Notes: a model not told the origin generated them from the letters alone. Shown: positions 21,778 to 30,683, counted from the first letter of the stretch. The stretch: DNA of 64,000 nt from CBDAQD01 sp965275905 (GCA_965275905.1 CBDHYJ010000045.1:1-64000); one strand, 5' to 3'. Made by a program: numbers and translations.

Positions 21778-23880
21778 GTGAGTGACACACAGCCTGTCCT
21801 TGAATGCAACAATCTGTGTATCTCGTATTTCGTGCGCGCCGGAGAAATCCCGGCTGTAGTGGACTTCAACCTCAAGCTGATGCCCGGCGAGGCCCACGGC
21901 ATCGTCGGCGAGTCCGGTTGCGGCAAGTCCACGGTCGCCCTCGCCATCATGAACTATATGGGCAAGAACGGCGGTATCGTCGGGGGCGAGATCAAGTTCC
22001 AGGGGCGCGACATGCGCACCATGTCGGAGGAGGAACTCCGGCAGATCCGCGGCTCGAAGATCTCCATGGTCTATCAGGAGCCCATGGCGTCGCTGAACCC
22101 GTCCATGCTGCTCGGTGACCAGTTGGCCGAAGTGCCGCTGTACCACGAGGATGTGACCCCGGAAGAGGCGTTCGACCGGGCCGAGCAGATGCTTGCCAAC
22201 GTGCGCCTGCCGGACCCCGGCAGGCTCATGAGGTCCTACCCGCACCAGATCTCCGGCGGTCAGCAGCAGCGCGTGGTCATCGCGATGGCGCTGCTGTCCA
22301 ATCCGGCGCTGCTTCTGCTGGACGAGCCGACGACAGCTCTCGACGTGACGGTTGAAGCCGGCATCGTCGAGCTGATCAAGGACATCTCGTCCGAGTTCGG
22401 CACCTCGATGATCTACATTTCGCACAATCTCGGCCTGATCCTCGAGACCTGCGACCGGCTGACGGTCATGTACTCGGGCGAAGCCGTCGAGGTCGGCGAT
22501 ATCGATACCGTGTTCAACAACATGCGCCACCCCTACACCCGCGGCCTGTTCTCGTCGATCCCGGTCCCGGGTGCCGACAAGAACGCCCGGCCCCTGACCT
22601 CCATCCGCGGCCAGTTGCCATTGCCGCACCAGCGCCCGCGCGGCTGCTATTTCGGTCCGCGCTGCGACTACTATGACGAGCCGCGCTGCAACGCCGGCCG
22701 TCTTCCCATGGAAGAGGTCACGCCAAACAGCAACCACTTCGCCCGCTGCGTACGTGTCCACGAGATCGACTGGGAGGCGGCCAAGCCGAAGCCGGTCGAA
22801 CGCGAGGAGGTCGAGCCCGGTGATGTCGTCCTCAGGGTGGAGGATCTGAAGAAGCACTATGAGGTTCAGAAGTCGGGCCTGCTGTTCGTCGGCGACACGA
22901 AGACCGTCAAGGCCAACGAGGACCTGACATTCCGGGCCCGCGAGGCCGAGACCGTCGCCATCGTGGGCGAGTCCGGCTGCGGCAAGTCGACCTTCGCGAA
23001 GGTTCTGATGGGCCTCGAGGAATCGACCGCCGGGTCCGTTCACCTCGGCAACCTGGAGCTAGGCTCGCTGGCCGTGAAGGACAGGGATGAAAAGACGGTC
23101 GCAAGCCTTCAGATGGTGTTCCAGAATCCGTTTGATACGCTCAATCCGAGTCACACGGTCGGTTCCCAGATCGCCCGTGTGATCAAGAAATTCGGCGTCG
23201 AATCGAACTCCGAAAAGATCCAGGACCGGGTCTACGAATTGCTCGATATCGTCAAGCTGCCGAGGGACTTCGCGCAGCGCCGGCCGCGCCAGCTTTCCGG
23301 CGGCCAGAAGCAGCGCGTCGGCATAGCCCGCGCCTTCGCCGGCAACCCGAAGGTCGTCATCGCAGACGAACCGGTCTCGGCACTCGACGTGTCAGTCCAG
23401 GCCGCTGTCACCGAGCTCCTGATGGACATCCAGCGCGAGCACCGGACGACGCTGCTGTTCATCAGCCACGATCTCTCCGTCGTCAGGTATCTGTCCGACC
23501 GTGTCGTGGTCATGTATCTGGGCCAGATCATGGAGAAAGGGTCGACGGAAGAGATTTTCGCACCGCCCTATCATCCCTACACCGAAGCCCTGCTGTCGGC
23601 CGTTCCGATCGCCGACACCAAGGTTGAGAAGCGCAAGATCGTGCTCGAGGGCGAGATTCCCTCGCCGCTCAACCCGCCGAAGGGCTGCCCGTTCTGCACG
23701 CGCTGCCAGTACGCGATCGAGGGCCTGTGCGAGACCACGCCGCCGCCGCTCAAGGAATTCGAGCCGCGGCACGTCATAGCCTGCCATCTGGATCATGAAA
23801 CCCTGCGCAACATGAAACCGGTGATCCAGATCGAGGACGAAGACGACAGCAGTGTGCCGGTGGCAGATCCTGTCGCCTGA
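21778..23880 (+). CDS. Fused dual ATPase of peptide-type ABC transporter (DppD-DppF)
   Basis: A 700-residue fusion of the two ATP-binding subunits. The first half has Walker A G-E-S-G-C-G-K-S-T, signature S-G-G-Q-Q-Q-R-V and Walker B L-L-L-L-D-E-P-T-T; the second half has G-E-S-G-C-G-K-S-T-F, L-S-G-G-Q-K-Q-R-V and V-V-I-A-D-E-P-V-S. Each half ends in the oligopeptide_HPY cysteine-containing tail (G-C-Y-F-G-P-R-C and G-C-P-F-C-T-R-C). The start is the GTG at 21778 after AAGGGGA. It powers the importer encoded upstream and is the last gene of the set, followed by a strong terminator. Confidence 0.95.
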   Translation: MSDTQPVLECNNLCISYFVRAGEIPAVVDFNLKLMPGEAHGIVGESGCGKSTVALAIMNYMGKNGGIVGGEIKFQGRDMRTMSEEELRQIRGSKISMVYQEPMASLNPSMLLGDQLAEVPLYHEDVTPEEAFDRAEQMLANVRLPDPGRLMRSYPHQISGGQQQRVVIAMALLSNPALLLLDEPTTALDVTVEAGIVELIKDISSEFGTSMIYISHNLGLILETCDRLTVMYSGEAVEVGDIDTVFNNMRHPYTRGLFSSIPVPGADKNARPLTSIRGQLPLPHQRPRGCYFGPRCDYYDEPRCNAGRLPMEEVTPNSNHFARCVRVHEIDWEAAKPKPVEREEVEPGDVVLRVEDLKKHYEVQKSGLLFVGDTKTVKANEDLTFRAREAETVAIVGESGCGKSTFAKVLMGLEESTAGSVHLGNLELGSLAVKDRDEKTVASLQMVFQNPFDTLNPSHTVGSQIARVIKKFGVESNSEKIQDRVYELLDIVKLPRDFAQRRPRQLSGGQKQRVGIARAFAGNPKVVIADEPVSALDVSVQAAVTELLMDIQREHRTTLLFISHDLSVVRYLSDRVVVMYLGQIMEKGSTEEIFAPPYHPYTEALLSAVPIADTKVEKRKIVLEGEIPSPLNPPKGCPFCTRCQYAIEGLCETTPPPLKEFEPRHVIACHLDHETLRNMKPVIQIEDEDDSSVPVADPVA

Positions 23881-23929
23881 CCGGCCGCCGCCGGCCGGCC
23901 TCCGGCAGCGGCATTCACAAAAACACAAA

Positions 23930-23960
23930 GCCGCCGGGCAATTCGCCCGGCGGCTTTTTT
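23930..23960 (+). terminator. Intrinsic terminator of the ABC transporter operon
   Basis: GCCGCCGGGC (23930-23939), loop AATTC, GCCCGGCGGC (23945-23954), then TTTTTT. It is a perfect 10-base stem with a U tract, 49 bases after the ATPase stop codon, and marks the end of the transporter transcript. Confidence 0.92.
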
Positions 23961-24049
23961 CGTTGAACAATCGCGCAGTCCAAACTCATGCGCGCATGGT
24001 CTATCCCGCCTTCGCCTCTGCCGTTTCGGCAGGAGAACGGCGTATGCGC

Positions 24050-24072
24050 AAAAAACCGGGCCGGAAGCCCGT
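24050..24072 (-). terminator. Intrinsic terminator after the pseudoazurin gene
   Basis: Read on the minus strand, CGGGC, a 5-base loop and GCCCG are followed by GG and six T (positions 24055 down to 24050). It starts 8 bases after the pseudoazurin stop, so that gene is probably a single-gene transcript. Confidence 0.75.
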
Positions 24073-24079
24073 CTGGCGA

Positions 24080-24571
24080 CTAGGCCAGGAGCCCCTCCTT
24101 CTCGACCTCCGCCCAGATTTCGTCGAAGATCTTTTTCGCCTTGCCACGCTGTTTTACGGCTTTTGCCGCCTCAAGATTGGCGGTCATGCCCTCGCCTTCG
24201 ACAATGATCAGACCGACCATGCCGAGGCTGTAGTGCGGTGTGCATTTGTAGCCGTAGATGCCCGGCTTATCGAACGTCACGTCGGCGTCCTTGCTGATCT
24301 TGCTTTTCCACTTCTTGGCACCGTCCGGAATCATGCCCTTGATCGATTCACTGTTATGGCCCTTCTGGACCGTCTTGAACCTGACGGTATCGCCGGGCTT
24401 GATCTTGAGAAGTCTCGGCTTGAAGACATTGCGAAGCTTCTTGTTGTCCGGATCCCTGTTGTACATCCCGACTTCGATAACGTTGCCCTCTGCCAGGGCG
24501 CGACCTGCGAAGGGCAACGAGGCCAGCAGGGTAATGAATGCTCTCCGAGCAAGTGTCATTGGCATGTTCAA
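24080..24571 (-). CDS. Pseudoazurin-type blue copper protein
   Basis: A 163-residue periplasmic cupredoxin. The N-terminus is a signal peptide (A-F-I-T-L-L-A-S-L-P-F-A-G-R-A-L-A) with cleavage near residue 28. The type 1 copper ligands are His 72 (K-G-H-N-S), Cys 110, His 113 and Met 118 (K-C-T-P-H-Y-S-L-G-M). Pseudoazurins carry electrons between the cytochrome bc1 complex and periplasmic enzymes such as nitrite or nitrous oxide reductase; no denitrification gene is in the window, and the sox cluster lies 17 kb away. The C-terminal helix is long and lysine-rich, as usual. Starts at M1 or M5 (24559) are both possible. Confidence 0.93.
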   Translation of the reverse strand: MNMPMTLARRAFITLLASLPFAGRALAEGNVIEVGMYNRDPDNKKLRNVFKPRLLKIKPGDTVRFKTVQKGHNSESIKGMIPDGAKKWKSKISKDADVTFDKPGIYGYKCTPHYSLGMVGLIIVEGEGMTANLEAAKAVKQRGKAKKIFDEIWAEVEKEGLLA

Positions 24572-24917
24572 TGCTCCAGTTTATTCAACTCAAGTACGCC
24601 GCACCGCAGTGGCAACTCCAGACCACTGAAGCCCTTCCAGCGCCGGCTACACGACAGTAAGGTAGAAAAATTCGATCAACTTATGTTCGGGCCATTGTCC
24701 CTGACAAGTTCCTCCAGCCGGTCCTCGCTACATTTATCATCCTGCGAGGGCCGGAGGCAATTGCGGCACTTCGAAACAGGGTCATCCCCGTTTCCCTGTG
24801 CTGCAGTAGATGCCGCGGCTTGAGTACCCTGATCGCGTGCTGAAGCACCTCGCCGGGATTTCTCTGAGCAAAAGTCCGTTCACGCCGCACGCCGCTCCGC
24901 AGAGAGCGAGGTGAGGT
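24572..24917. other. Gap between alcohol dehydrogenase end and pseudoazurin start
   Basis: I see no gene in these 346 bases. The 3' ends of short open frames here match nothing. It must hold the pseudoazurin promoter on the minus strand; I looked for an FNR/NNR-type box (TTGAT-N4-ATCAA) and found none. Confidence 0.45.
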
Positions 24918-25934
24918 CTAGATATCCATCACGATCCGGCCGTCGATCCCGCCCTGCTCCATGCGGCTGAAGATCGAATTGATATCGTCGAGCGTCTCGG
25001 TCGTGAAATGCGCCGCGACCTTGCCCTCGGCGGCGAAAGCAAGCGACTCGGCAAGGTCGTTACGCGTGCCGACGATCGAACCGCGGATTGTCTTGCGCGT
25101 CAGCACCACATCGAAGATCGGCAGTTCAAAGCCGCCCGGCGGCAGCCCGACGAGGCTCATGGTACCGCCCCGCGCCAGCATGCCCAGCCCCTGCGAGAAC
25201 GAGGTCGTGGAGACAGCCGTCACCAGCACTCCCTCCACGCCGCCACCGCTCTGCGCCTCGGCGGCCGGATCGATCTCGGACGCGTTGATGACCTGATCTG
25301 CACCGAGCTTCGTGGCCAGCGCCAGCTTCTCATCGGCAATATCGACTGCGATGACATGCAGTCCCATGGCCTTGGCGTACTGCACCGCCATGTGGCCGAG
25401 CCCGCCGATGCCCACAACGGCGACGGTGTCGCCCGGCTTCGTGTCGGTCTCCTTGAGGCCCTTATAGACGGTGACACCCGCGCAAAGGACCGGCGCGGCC
25501 GCTCCGAAGTCGAGGCCGTCGGGCAGATGACCGACATAGTTTGGATCGGCCAGCACATATTCGGCAAAGCCGCCGTTGACCGAATAGCCGGTGTTCTGCT
25601 GATCGGTGCACAGGGTTTCCCAGCCGCCGCAGCAGTGGTGGCAGTGGCCGCACGCCGTATGCAGCCACGGCACCCCCACCCGGTCGCCCTCCTTGACCGA
25701 GGTCACGCCCTCGCCCACCTCGGCGATAATCCCGACACCTTCGTGGCCGGGGATGAAGGGAGGCGACGGCTTCACCGGCCAGTCGCCGTTCGCGGCATGC
25801 AGATCGGTATGACAGACCCCCGACGCCTCGATCTTGACGACGACCTTGCCGGGGGCGGCTTGCGGTTTTTCGACTTCGCGGATATCGAGCAGTTCGCCGA
25901 ATTCCGTGACGACTGCGGCTTTCATCGTGGCCAT
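24918..25934 (-). CDS. adhP: Zinc-dependent alcohol dehydrogenase (AdhP type)
   Basis: A 338-residue medium-chain dehydrogenase that oxidises primary alcohols with NAD+. The catalytic zinc ligands are in G-V-C-H-T-D and G-H-E-G-V-G; the structural zinc loop is A-C-G-H-C-H-H-C-C-G-G-W-E-T-L-C. The NAD site is V-V-G-I-G-G-L-G-H-M-A-V-Q-Y-A. This combination is that of the ethanol-active/propanol-preferring AdhP group. I use ATG 25934 (M-A-T-M-K-A-A-V-V), preceded at 12 bases by AAGGAG; the frame is open to a GTG at 25955. Neighbours on either side are separated by more than 180 bases, so it is probably transcribed alone. Confidence 0.93.
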   Translation of the reverse strand: MATMKAAVVTEFGELLDIREVEKPQAAPGKVVVKIEASGVCHTDLHAANGDWPVKPSPPFIPGHEGVGIIAEVGEGVTSVKEGDRVGVPWLHTACGHCHHCCGGWETLCTDQQNTGYSVNGGFAEYVLADPNYVGHLPDGLDFGAAAPVLCAGVTVYKGLKETDTKPGDTVAVVGIGGLGHMAVQYAKAMGLHVIAVDIADEKLALATKLGADQVINASEIDPAAEAQSGGGVEGVLVTAVSTTSFSQGLGMLARGGTMSLVGLPPGGFELPIFDVVLTRKTIRGSIVGTRNDLAESLAFAAEGKVAAHFTTETLDDINSIFSRMEQGGIDGRIVMDI

Positions 25935-26126
25935 GGCTGATCCAGTCTCCTTCACATGATCATTGTGCTGGAGCGCAGAATTACTGGATCAATGGCACAG
26001 GCGAATGACGCAGATCAACGCCAGGCAGGCGAATTGACGCGGTTTCGGGACAGCAGGACGAACGACAGGATTGACTCCGCCGGGACTATTGAAGGCCGGA
26101 CCGGCGGAATCTCACGCGATGGGCCC

Positions 26127-27944
26127 CTACTCCACCGTCACGCTCTTGGCCAGATTGCGCGGCTGGTCGACGTCGCGCTGCAATGCCACCGCCGCGTGAT
26201 AGGCCATCAGTTGCAGCGGGATGCCGAGCAGGATCGGATCGAGCTCCGGCAGGCTCTGCGGCACATCGATCCGGGCTTCCACATCCGCCTCGAGCGGACC
26301 CTCGTGGGTGATCGCGATAACCGGCCCGCGCCGCGTCCTGATCTCGGAGACCGCCGACATGTTCTTTTCGAACAGGTCGTCGCGCGGCAGGATGGCGAAG
26401 GTCGGCCGTTCCGGCGCGATCAGCGCCAGAGGCCCGTGTTTGAGTTCTGATGCCGGATAGGCCTCGGCGTGGATGTAGGAAACTTCCTTGAGCTTCAGCG
26501 CCCCTTCCTGGGCGACCGGGAAGCCCTGCGCCCGGCCGATGAAGAACGCGCTTTCGATGCCGGCATAGCGCTTCGCCACGTCGCGAATCCGCGCCTCGTC
26601 ATCGAGGATCTGCCGGATCTGACCGGGCAGCATCCGTAGCGCGTCGACAAACCGGCGCCCAGCGAGCGGTGACATGTCGCGAATCCGTCCGAGGTAAAGC
26701 GCCAGCAGGGCAAACGCGCCGAGCGTCGAGGTAAACGTCTTGGTCGAGACGACGGCGATCTCCGGGCCGGCATGCAGATAAATCCCGCCGTGGCATTCGC
26801 GCGCGATCGCACTGCCGACGACGTTGACCACGCCGAGCACGCGACCGCCCTTGCGTTTGATCTCCTGCACCGCCATCAGCGTGTCGAGCGTCTCACCCGA
26901 CTGGCTCACTGCAATGTACAGCGTGTCGGTCTCGATGACCGGATTGCGGTAGCGGAATTCGGACGCCGGTTCCGCTGATGTCGGGATGCGGGCGAGGCTC
27001 TCGATCATGTTGGCGCCGACCTGACCGGATATGGCGGCCGAGCCGCAGCCCAGGATCTTGATGCGCCGGACGTCCAGCAATTCGTGTGCGTCCATGTTGA
27101 GGCCGCCGAAATGCGCACTGTGGAAGCGTTCGTCGAGCCTGCCCTGCAACGTCCGGGTGAGCGCGTCGGGCTGTTCGCAGATTTCCTTCAGCATGAAGTG
27201 ATCATAGTCGCCCTTTTCGAGCGCCTCGGCACTGACGGAAATCTGGGTCGGCGTCTTGGTCGTGGGCTGGGAGTCGAGCGTCGACGTCCGGTAGCCGTCG
27301 GCCGTGACCACGGCCATCTCGCCGTCGTCAAGATAGATCGCCTGTTCGGTGTGGCGGATCAGGGCGGCCGCGTCGGACGCCACCAGCATCTCGTTCCTGC
27401 CGACCCCCAGGATCAGCGGCGAGCCGTTGCGCGCGACGACGATCCGGTCCGGCGCGTTGGCATCGACCACGGCGATCCCGTATGTGCCGTCGACCTGCTT
27501 GAGCACGATGCGCAGCGCCTCCTCCAGGTCCTCCGTGCCGGCGCGCGCGACCATGTGCGCCAGAACTTCCGTGTCCGTTTCGGAGCGCAGTTTGACCCCA
27601 TCGGCTTCAAGCCGGGCGCGCAGTTGCACGGCGTTTTCAAGGATCCCGTTATGCACGACGGCGATCCTGTCGCTCACGTCGGTATGCGGGTGCGCGTTGT
27701 CGTCCGTCGGCTCGCCATGGGTGGCCCAACGCGTGTGCGCGATGCCGCAGCCGCCCTTGAAGCGCTTGGGCAACGTCGCCTCTACGTCACGGACCTTGCC
27801 GCTCGCCTTGTGCAGCTTCAGCGCCTTGTTTCCCGTGACGGCGACGCCGGCGGAGTCATAACCGCGATACTCCAGGCGGTGCAGCCCCTCGAACAGGATT
27901 GGTGCCGCGTCCCGCTTGCCCACATACCCAACAATGCCACACAT
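26127..27944 (-). CDS. glmS: Glutamine-fructose-6-phosphate aminotransferase (isomerizing) GlmS
   Basis: GlmS makes glucosamine-6-phosphate from fructose-6-phosphate and glutamine, the first step to UDP-GlcNAc for peptidoglycan and LPS. The product is 605 residues when started at M-C-G-I-V-G-Y-V-G (27944), which puts the catalytic cysteine at position 2. The glutaminase domain has R-W-A-T-H-G-E-P and H-N-G-I-L-E-N; two SIS domains follow, the second with A-E-A-Y-P-A-S-E-L-K-H-G-P-L-A-L-I, and the C-terminus is the conserved P-R-N-L-A-K-S-V-T-V-E. The frame extends further upstream but the family start is clear. It lies 16 bases after a small gene. Confidence 0.97.
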   Translation of the reverse strand: MCGIVGYVGKRDAAPILFEGLHRLEYRGYDSAGVAVTGNKALKLHKASGKVRDVEATLPKRFKGGCGIAHTRWATHGEPTDDNAHPHTDVSDRIAVVHNGILENAVQLRARLEADGVKLRSETDTEVLAHMVARAGTEDLEEALRIVLKQVDGTYGIAVVDANAPDRIVVARNGSPLILGVGRNEMLVASDAAALIRHTEQAIYLDDGEMAVVTADGYRTSTLDSQPTTKTPTQISVSAEALEKGDYDHFMLKEICEQPDALTRTLQGRLDERFHSAHFGGLNMDAHELLDVRRIKILGCGSAAISGQVGANMIESLARIPTSAEPASEFRYRNPVIETDTLYIAVSQSGETLDTLMAVQEIKRKGGRVLGVVNVVGSAIARECHGGIYLHAGPEIAVVSTKTFTSTLGAFALLALYLGRIRDMSPLAGRRFVDALRMLPGQIRQILDDEARIRDVAKRYAGIESAFFIGRAQGFPVAQEGALKLKEVSYIHAEAYPASELKHGPLALIAPERPTFAILPRDDLFEKNMSAVSEIRTRRGPVIAITHEGPLEADVEARIDVPQSLPELDPILLGIPLQLMAYHAAVALQRDVDQPRNLAKSVTVE

Positions 27945-27960
27945 GTATTCGATCCTCTCG

Positions 27961-28224
27961 TCAGCCATAGACAATGCGGCGGATCTTGCGTTCGCTTAAA
28001 GGCGGTGCCGGAAAGCGGCGCGTGTCGAGCTCGCGGGCGATCTGCTCGAAGATGGCCGGGTTTCTCAAGCTTCGCCCCTGGAGCTGGCCATGGCGGCGCA
28101 CAACGAACTCCTCGACCTGTTCCGAGAAGAAATCCACGACTTCGGCAACCACGCGGGCCGCCTCCGCCGGACCAAGCCGCGTTGTCGACGCGACATGGCG
28201 CACAAGCTCGTCCAGATCCTCCAT
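27961..28224 (-). CDS. Small acidic-basic helical protein of unknown function, 87 aa
   Basis: I do not recognise the family. With ATG 28224 (M-E-D-L-D-E-L-V-R-H-V) the protein has 87 residues, no membrane segment and no cysteine; the first 50 residues look like two helices and the C-terminus is basic and proline-containing (R-R-F-P-A-P-P-L-S-E-R-K-I-R-R-I-V-Y-G). It precedes glmS by 16 bases on the same strand and could be co-transcribed with it. A perfect inverted repeat lies 38 bases upstream of its start. The conserved look of the C-terminal P-P-L-S-E-R-K-I motif suggests a real gene. Confidence 0.55.
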   Translation of the reverse strand: MEDLDELVRHVASTTRLGPAEAARVVAEVVDFFSEQVEEFVVRRHGQLQGRSLRNPAIFEQIARELDTRRFPAPPLSERKIRRIVYG

Positions 28225-28261
28225 ACATAATCTCCGGAATTTTACGACAGAATCGCAACAT

Positions 28262-28283
28262 ATTTGCCCGATATTGGGCAAAT
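28262..28283. promoter_or_regulatory. Perfect inverted repeat ATTTGCCC-N6-GGGCAAAT
   Basis: Two 8-base arms, 28262-28269 and 28276-28283, flank GATATT. It lies between the mttB stop (28345) and the start of the small gene before glmS (28224). There is no T tract on either strand after it, so it looks like an operator rather than a terminator. The binding protein is unknown. Confidence 0.5.
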
Positions 28284-28344
28284 TATCTGGAAATGCAGAG
28301 GTAATCCAGAATTTCCGGTTAATCAGAGCCGATTCGGCCCGGCG

Positions 28345-29931
28345 TCAGAAGTCGGTCGGCGCACCGCCCTCTTCCTTGCGCCTGGCCACGAACGCCCCGA
28401 GTTCCTCGGCGACGGCCGGGTCAAGCGGCGGTGCCTCGTATTCCTCAAGCAACTGCCGGTAAATCTGATTGGCCTTGGCAAACGCCTGCGGGCTTCCCGC
28501 CTCGCTCCAGGTCTCGAAATTGCGCCAGTCGGAGATCGCCGGCGCAAAGAATGCGGTCTTGAACCGCTCCTGCGTGTGCTCGGTCCCGAAGAAGTGTCCG
28601 CCGGGGTCGACACCTGCGATCGCCTCGACGGCCAGCGCTTCCGGCGTGATTTCCAGCGGCGTCAGGAACTCGGTCACCATTTGCAGCAGGTCGGCATCGA
28701 GCACCATCTTCTCGAACGACGCCTGAAGCCCGCCCTCCATCCAGCCCGCACCGTGCTTGAGGAGATTCACACCACCCATGACCGCGCCCCAGAGCGAGAA
28801 CACCGACTCGTAGGCGGCCTGCGCGTCCATTGCATTGGCCGCGCAGACGTTGGAGGAACGATAGGGAACACCATACCGCTTGGCGAGTTGGCCGCCGAGC
28901 ATGGCGGCCTTCATCGCCTCCGGCGTGCCGAAGGCCGGTGCGCCGGATTTCATATCCACGTTGGAGGTAAAGCCACCGTAGATGAACGGCGCCCCCGGCC
29001 GCACGCACTGCGTCATGACGAGGCCGGCAAGCGCCTCCGCGTTCTGCTGCGTCACCGCTCCGGCGATGGTGACGGGCGCCATAGCGCCGGCCAGCGTGAA
29101 GGGCGTCAGCACGACAATCTGGTTACGCCCCGACATCTCGATGATTCCCTGCAGCATCGGCGTATCAAGCCGGCGCGGGGAATTCGAGTTGATGATCGTC
29201 ATGAGGCTCGGCTCGCGATCAAGCTGTTCGTCGGTCAGACCCCGCGAAATGCGTGCGATCTCGATACCGTCCAGATTGCGCTCCCTGCCGAGCGAATAGG
29301 CATGAAACGCCTTGTCCGACATCGTGACGAAATCCGAAAGGCAGTCCAGGTGGCGCACCGAAGGGTGTATGTCGACCGGCTCGACCGGATAGCCGCCCCA
29401 CATATGGACGGCATTGAGCATGTGGCCCAGCTTGATGAAATTACGGAAGTCGTCCTGGTTTCCGGGCCGCCGTCCGCCCTCCATGTCCGCACAGTTGGGC
29501 GCACTGGCAACCGCACAGAACGCCATCCAGCCATCGCCGAGACGAAGGCTGCGCTCGGGATTTCGGGCGTGCAGCGTGAATGTTGAGGGTGCTGTATCGA
29601 TGCACTGCTCCACCAGACCGCGATCCATCCGGACCATCAGCCCGTCAGCTTCGACATCCGCACCGGCCGCCTTCAGAATCTCGCGGGCTTCATCGTGCAG
29701 AAACTCGATACCGTGTTCCTCGAGCAGCGTCAGCGAGGCCTGATGAATACTCTCAAGCTCGTCTTCCGAAACAACGGGCACCGTTGGATAGCGCATCCTC
29801 GGCTGACGCCATGCCGGCTGTTCGAATCCGCCGCCCGCGCGATCCCGTCGCGTCGATCGCCCTCTCCGCCCGCCGGCCCTGCCGGCCCGTGCCGCTGCTT
29901 CGCCCATCGCACCCTCCATCGCACCGCGCAT
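28345..29931 (-). CDS. MttB family methyltransferase, non-pyrrolysine
   Basis: A 528-residue COG5598 protein. True MttB uses pyrrolysine at an in-frame amber codon to demethylate trimethylamine; this homologue is open throughout, so it belongs to the non-Pyl group, of which the characterised member MtgB methylates corrinoid from glycine betaine. Features are the basic start G-R-R-G-R-S-T-R-R-D, W-R-Q-P, the G-I-E-F-L-H-D-E-A-R-E-I-L segment, and G-G-H-F-F-G-T-E-H-T near the C-terminus. No corrinoid protein gene is adjacent. The nearby XRE-cupin regulator and TMADH-like flavoprotein point to a methylated-amine pathway. The substrate is inferred only. M47 is a possible internal start but the basic leader is common in the family. 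Confidence 0.88.
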   Translation of the reverse strand: MRGAMEGAMGEAAARAGRAGGRRGRSTRRDRAGGGFEQPAWRQPRMRYPTVPVVSEDELESIHQASLTLLEEHGIEFLHDEAREILKAAGADVEADGLMVRMDRGLVEQCIDTAPSTFTLHARNPERSLRLGDGWMAFCAVASAPNCADMEGGRRPGNQDDFRNFIKLGHMLNAVHMWGGYPVEPVDIHPSVRHLDCLSDFVTMSDKAFHAYSLGRERNLDGIEIARISRGLTDEQLDREPSLMTIINSNSPRRLDTPMLQGIIEMSGRNQIVVLTPFTLAGAMAPVTIAGAVTQQNAEALAGLVMTQCVRPGAPFIYGGFTSNVDMKSGAPAFGTPEAMKAAMLGGQLAKRYGVPYRSSNVCAANAMDAQAAYESVFSLWGAVMGGVNLLKHGAGWMEGGLQASFEKMVLDADLLQMVTEFLTPLEITPEALAVEAIAGVDPGGHFFGTEHTQERFKTAFFAPAISDWRNFETWSEAGSPQAFAKANQIYRQLLEEYEAPPLDPAVAEELGAFVARRKEEGGAPTDF

Positions 29932-29989
29932 CCAACGGCGGTGACATTCATGAACTGCACGTAACGTCTATTTCACAACTTGGATCTTT

Positions 29990-30003
29990 GTACAATATAT
30001 TGA
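29990..30003. promoter_or_regulatory. Possible operator upstream of the MttB gene
   Basis: Read on the minus strand, TTCAATATATTGTAC matches TTCAATATAATGAAC, the core of the perfect palindrome upstream of the XRE-cupin gene, at 13 of 15 positions. It lies about 60 bases before the mttB start, between the regulator gene and mttB. A second partial repeat (ATTCGAATTGCGAAT) follows. It is probably a binding site of the XRE-cupin regulator. Confidence 0.45.
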
Positions 30004-30030
30004 ATATTCGAATTGCGAATCCGGCAAGAC

Positions 30031-30636
30031 TTATATTTCGCCGCGCCCGTATTGGGATGGCAGAGCGACAACCAGAAGGGCCCTCGATTCCCCGTCTCCT
30101 GTGTTTTCAAACTGGCGCGGCTGGTCGGCGCCGTAACGTACCGTCTCGCCCTCGACAACAATCATTTCGTGATCACCGACACACACCTTCAACTCGCCAT
30201 CGAGGCAGGTCAGATGCTCGTACGTACCCTCTGCATGGCGATCCGACCTGAGCACACCGTTCGTCTTCAGGTTCATCTCGTACCATTCGATCGGGAGGAT
30301 TGTGTGTCGCGGGCTTAAGATCCTGAGTTCACAAAGAGAATCTGCACTCTTGATAACCGGAGTCGCGTAAGCCTTCTGATGGTCGATAATCTCCTGATCG
30401 CGTTTTTTCGGCGACACCTGATCGACCAGGGAACTGAGCTCGATCCCGAGCGCATAGGTCAGATTCCACAGGATCGCGAACGTCGGATTGGCCTTTCCGC
30501 GCTCGATCTGTGACAGCATCGACTTTGAAACGCCGCTGCGCTGCGCAAGCTGATCCAGCGTCAACTGCCGCATCTTGCGTGCCCGCTGCAGGGCGGCGCC
30601 AAGCTGCGGCACCCTGGACGGATCGTTGATGGTCAT
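30031..30636 (-). CDS. XRE family transcriptional regulator with cupin domain
   Basis: The 201-residue protein (ATG 30636; the frame is open to 30654) has an N-terminal helix-turn-helix, about residues 10-65, with L-T-L-D-Q-L-A-Q-R-S-G-V-S-K-S-M-L-S-Q-I-E-R-G-K-A-N-P-T, and a C-terminal cupin_2 domain that ends E-G-E-T-V-R-Y-G-A-D-Q-P-R-Q-F-E-N. Such regulators sense small metabolites such as amines or polyamines through the cupin. It lies just upstream of mttB on the same strand, and matching palindromes precede both genes, which suggests autoregulation and control of mttB. Confidence 0.92.
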   Translation of the reverse strand: MTINDPSRVPQLGAALQRARKMRQLTLDQLAQRSGVSKSMLSQIERGKANPTFAILWNLTYALGIELSSLVDQVSPKKRDQEIIDHQKAYATPVIKSADSLCELRILSPRHTILPIEWYEMNLKTNGVLRSDRHAEGTYEHLTCLDGELKVCVGDHEMIVVEGETVRYGADQPRQFENTGDGESRALLVVALPSQYGRGEI

Positions 30637-30663
30637 GATCCCCTCACGCGACAACTCCCCAGC

Positions 30664-30683
30664 GTGTTCAATATAATGAACAC
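30664..30683. promoter_or_regulatory. Perfect palindromic operator upstream of XRE-cupin gene
   Basis: GTGTTCA (30664-30670), ATATAA, TGAACAC (30677-30683): 7-base perfect arms, 27 bases before the regulator start. The related sequence before mttB suggests this is the operator of the XRE-cupin regulator. Confidence 0.6.

Noticed and set aside
21601..23043. Long minus-strand open frame opposite the fused ABC ATPase
   Set aside because: Both halves of the ATPase are certain on the plus strand; the reverse frame is open only because of GC-rich codon bias.
28345..29931. Pyrrolysine codon in the MttB homologue
   Set aside because: The frame is open over the full 528 codons with no amber codon, and no pyl gene is seen.
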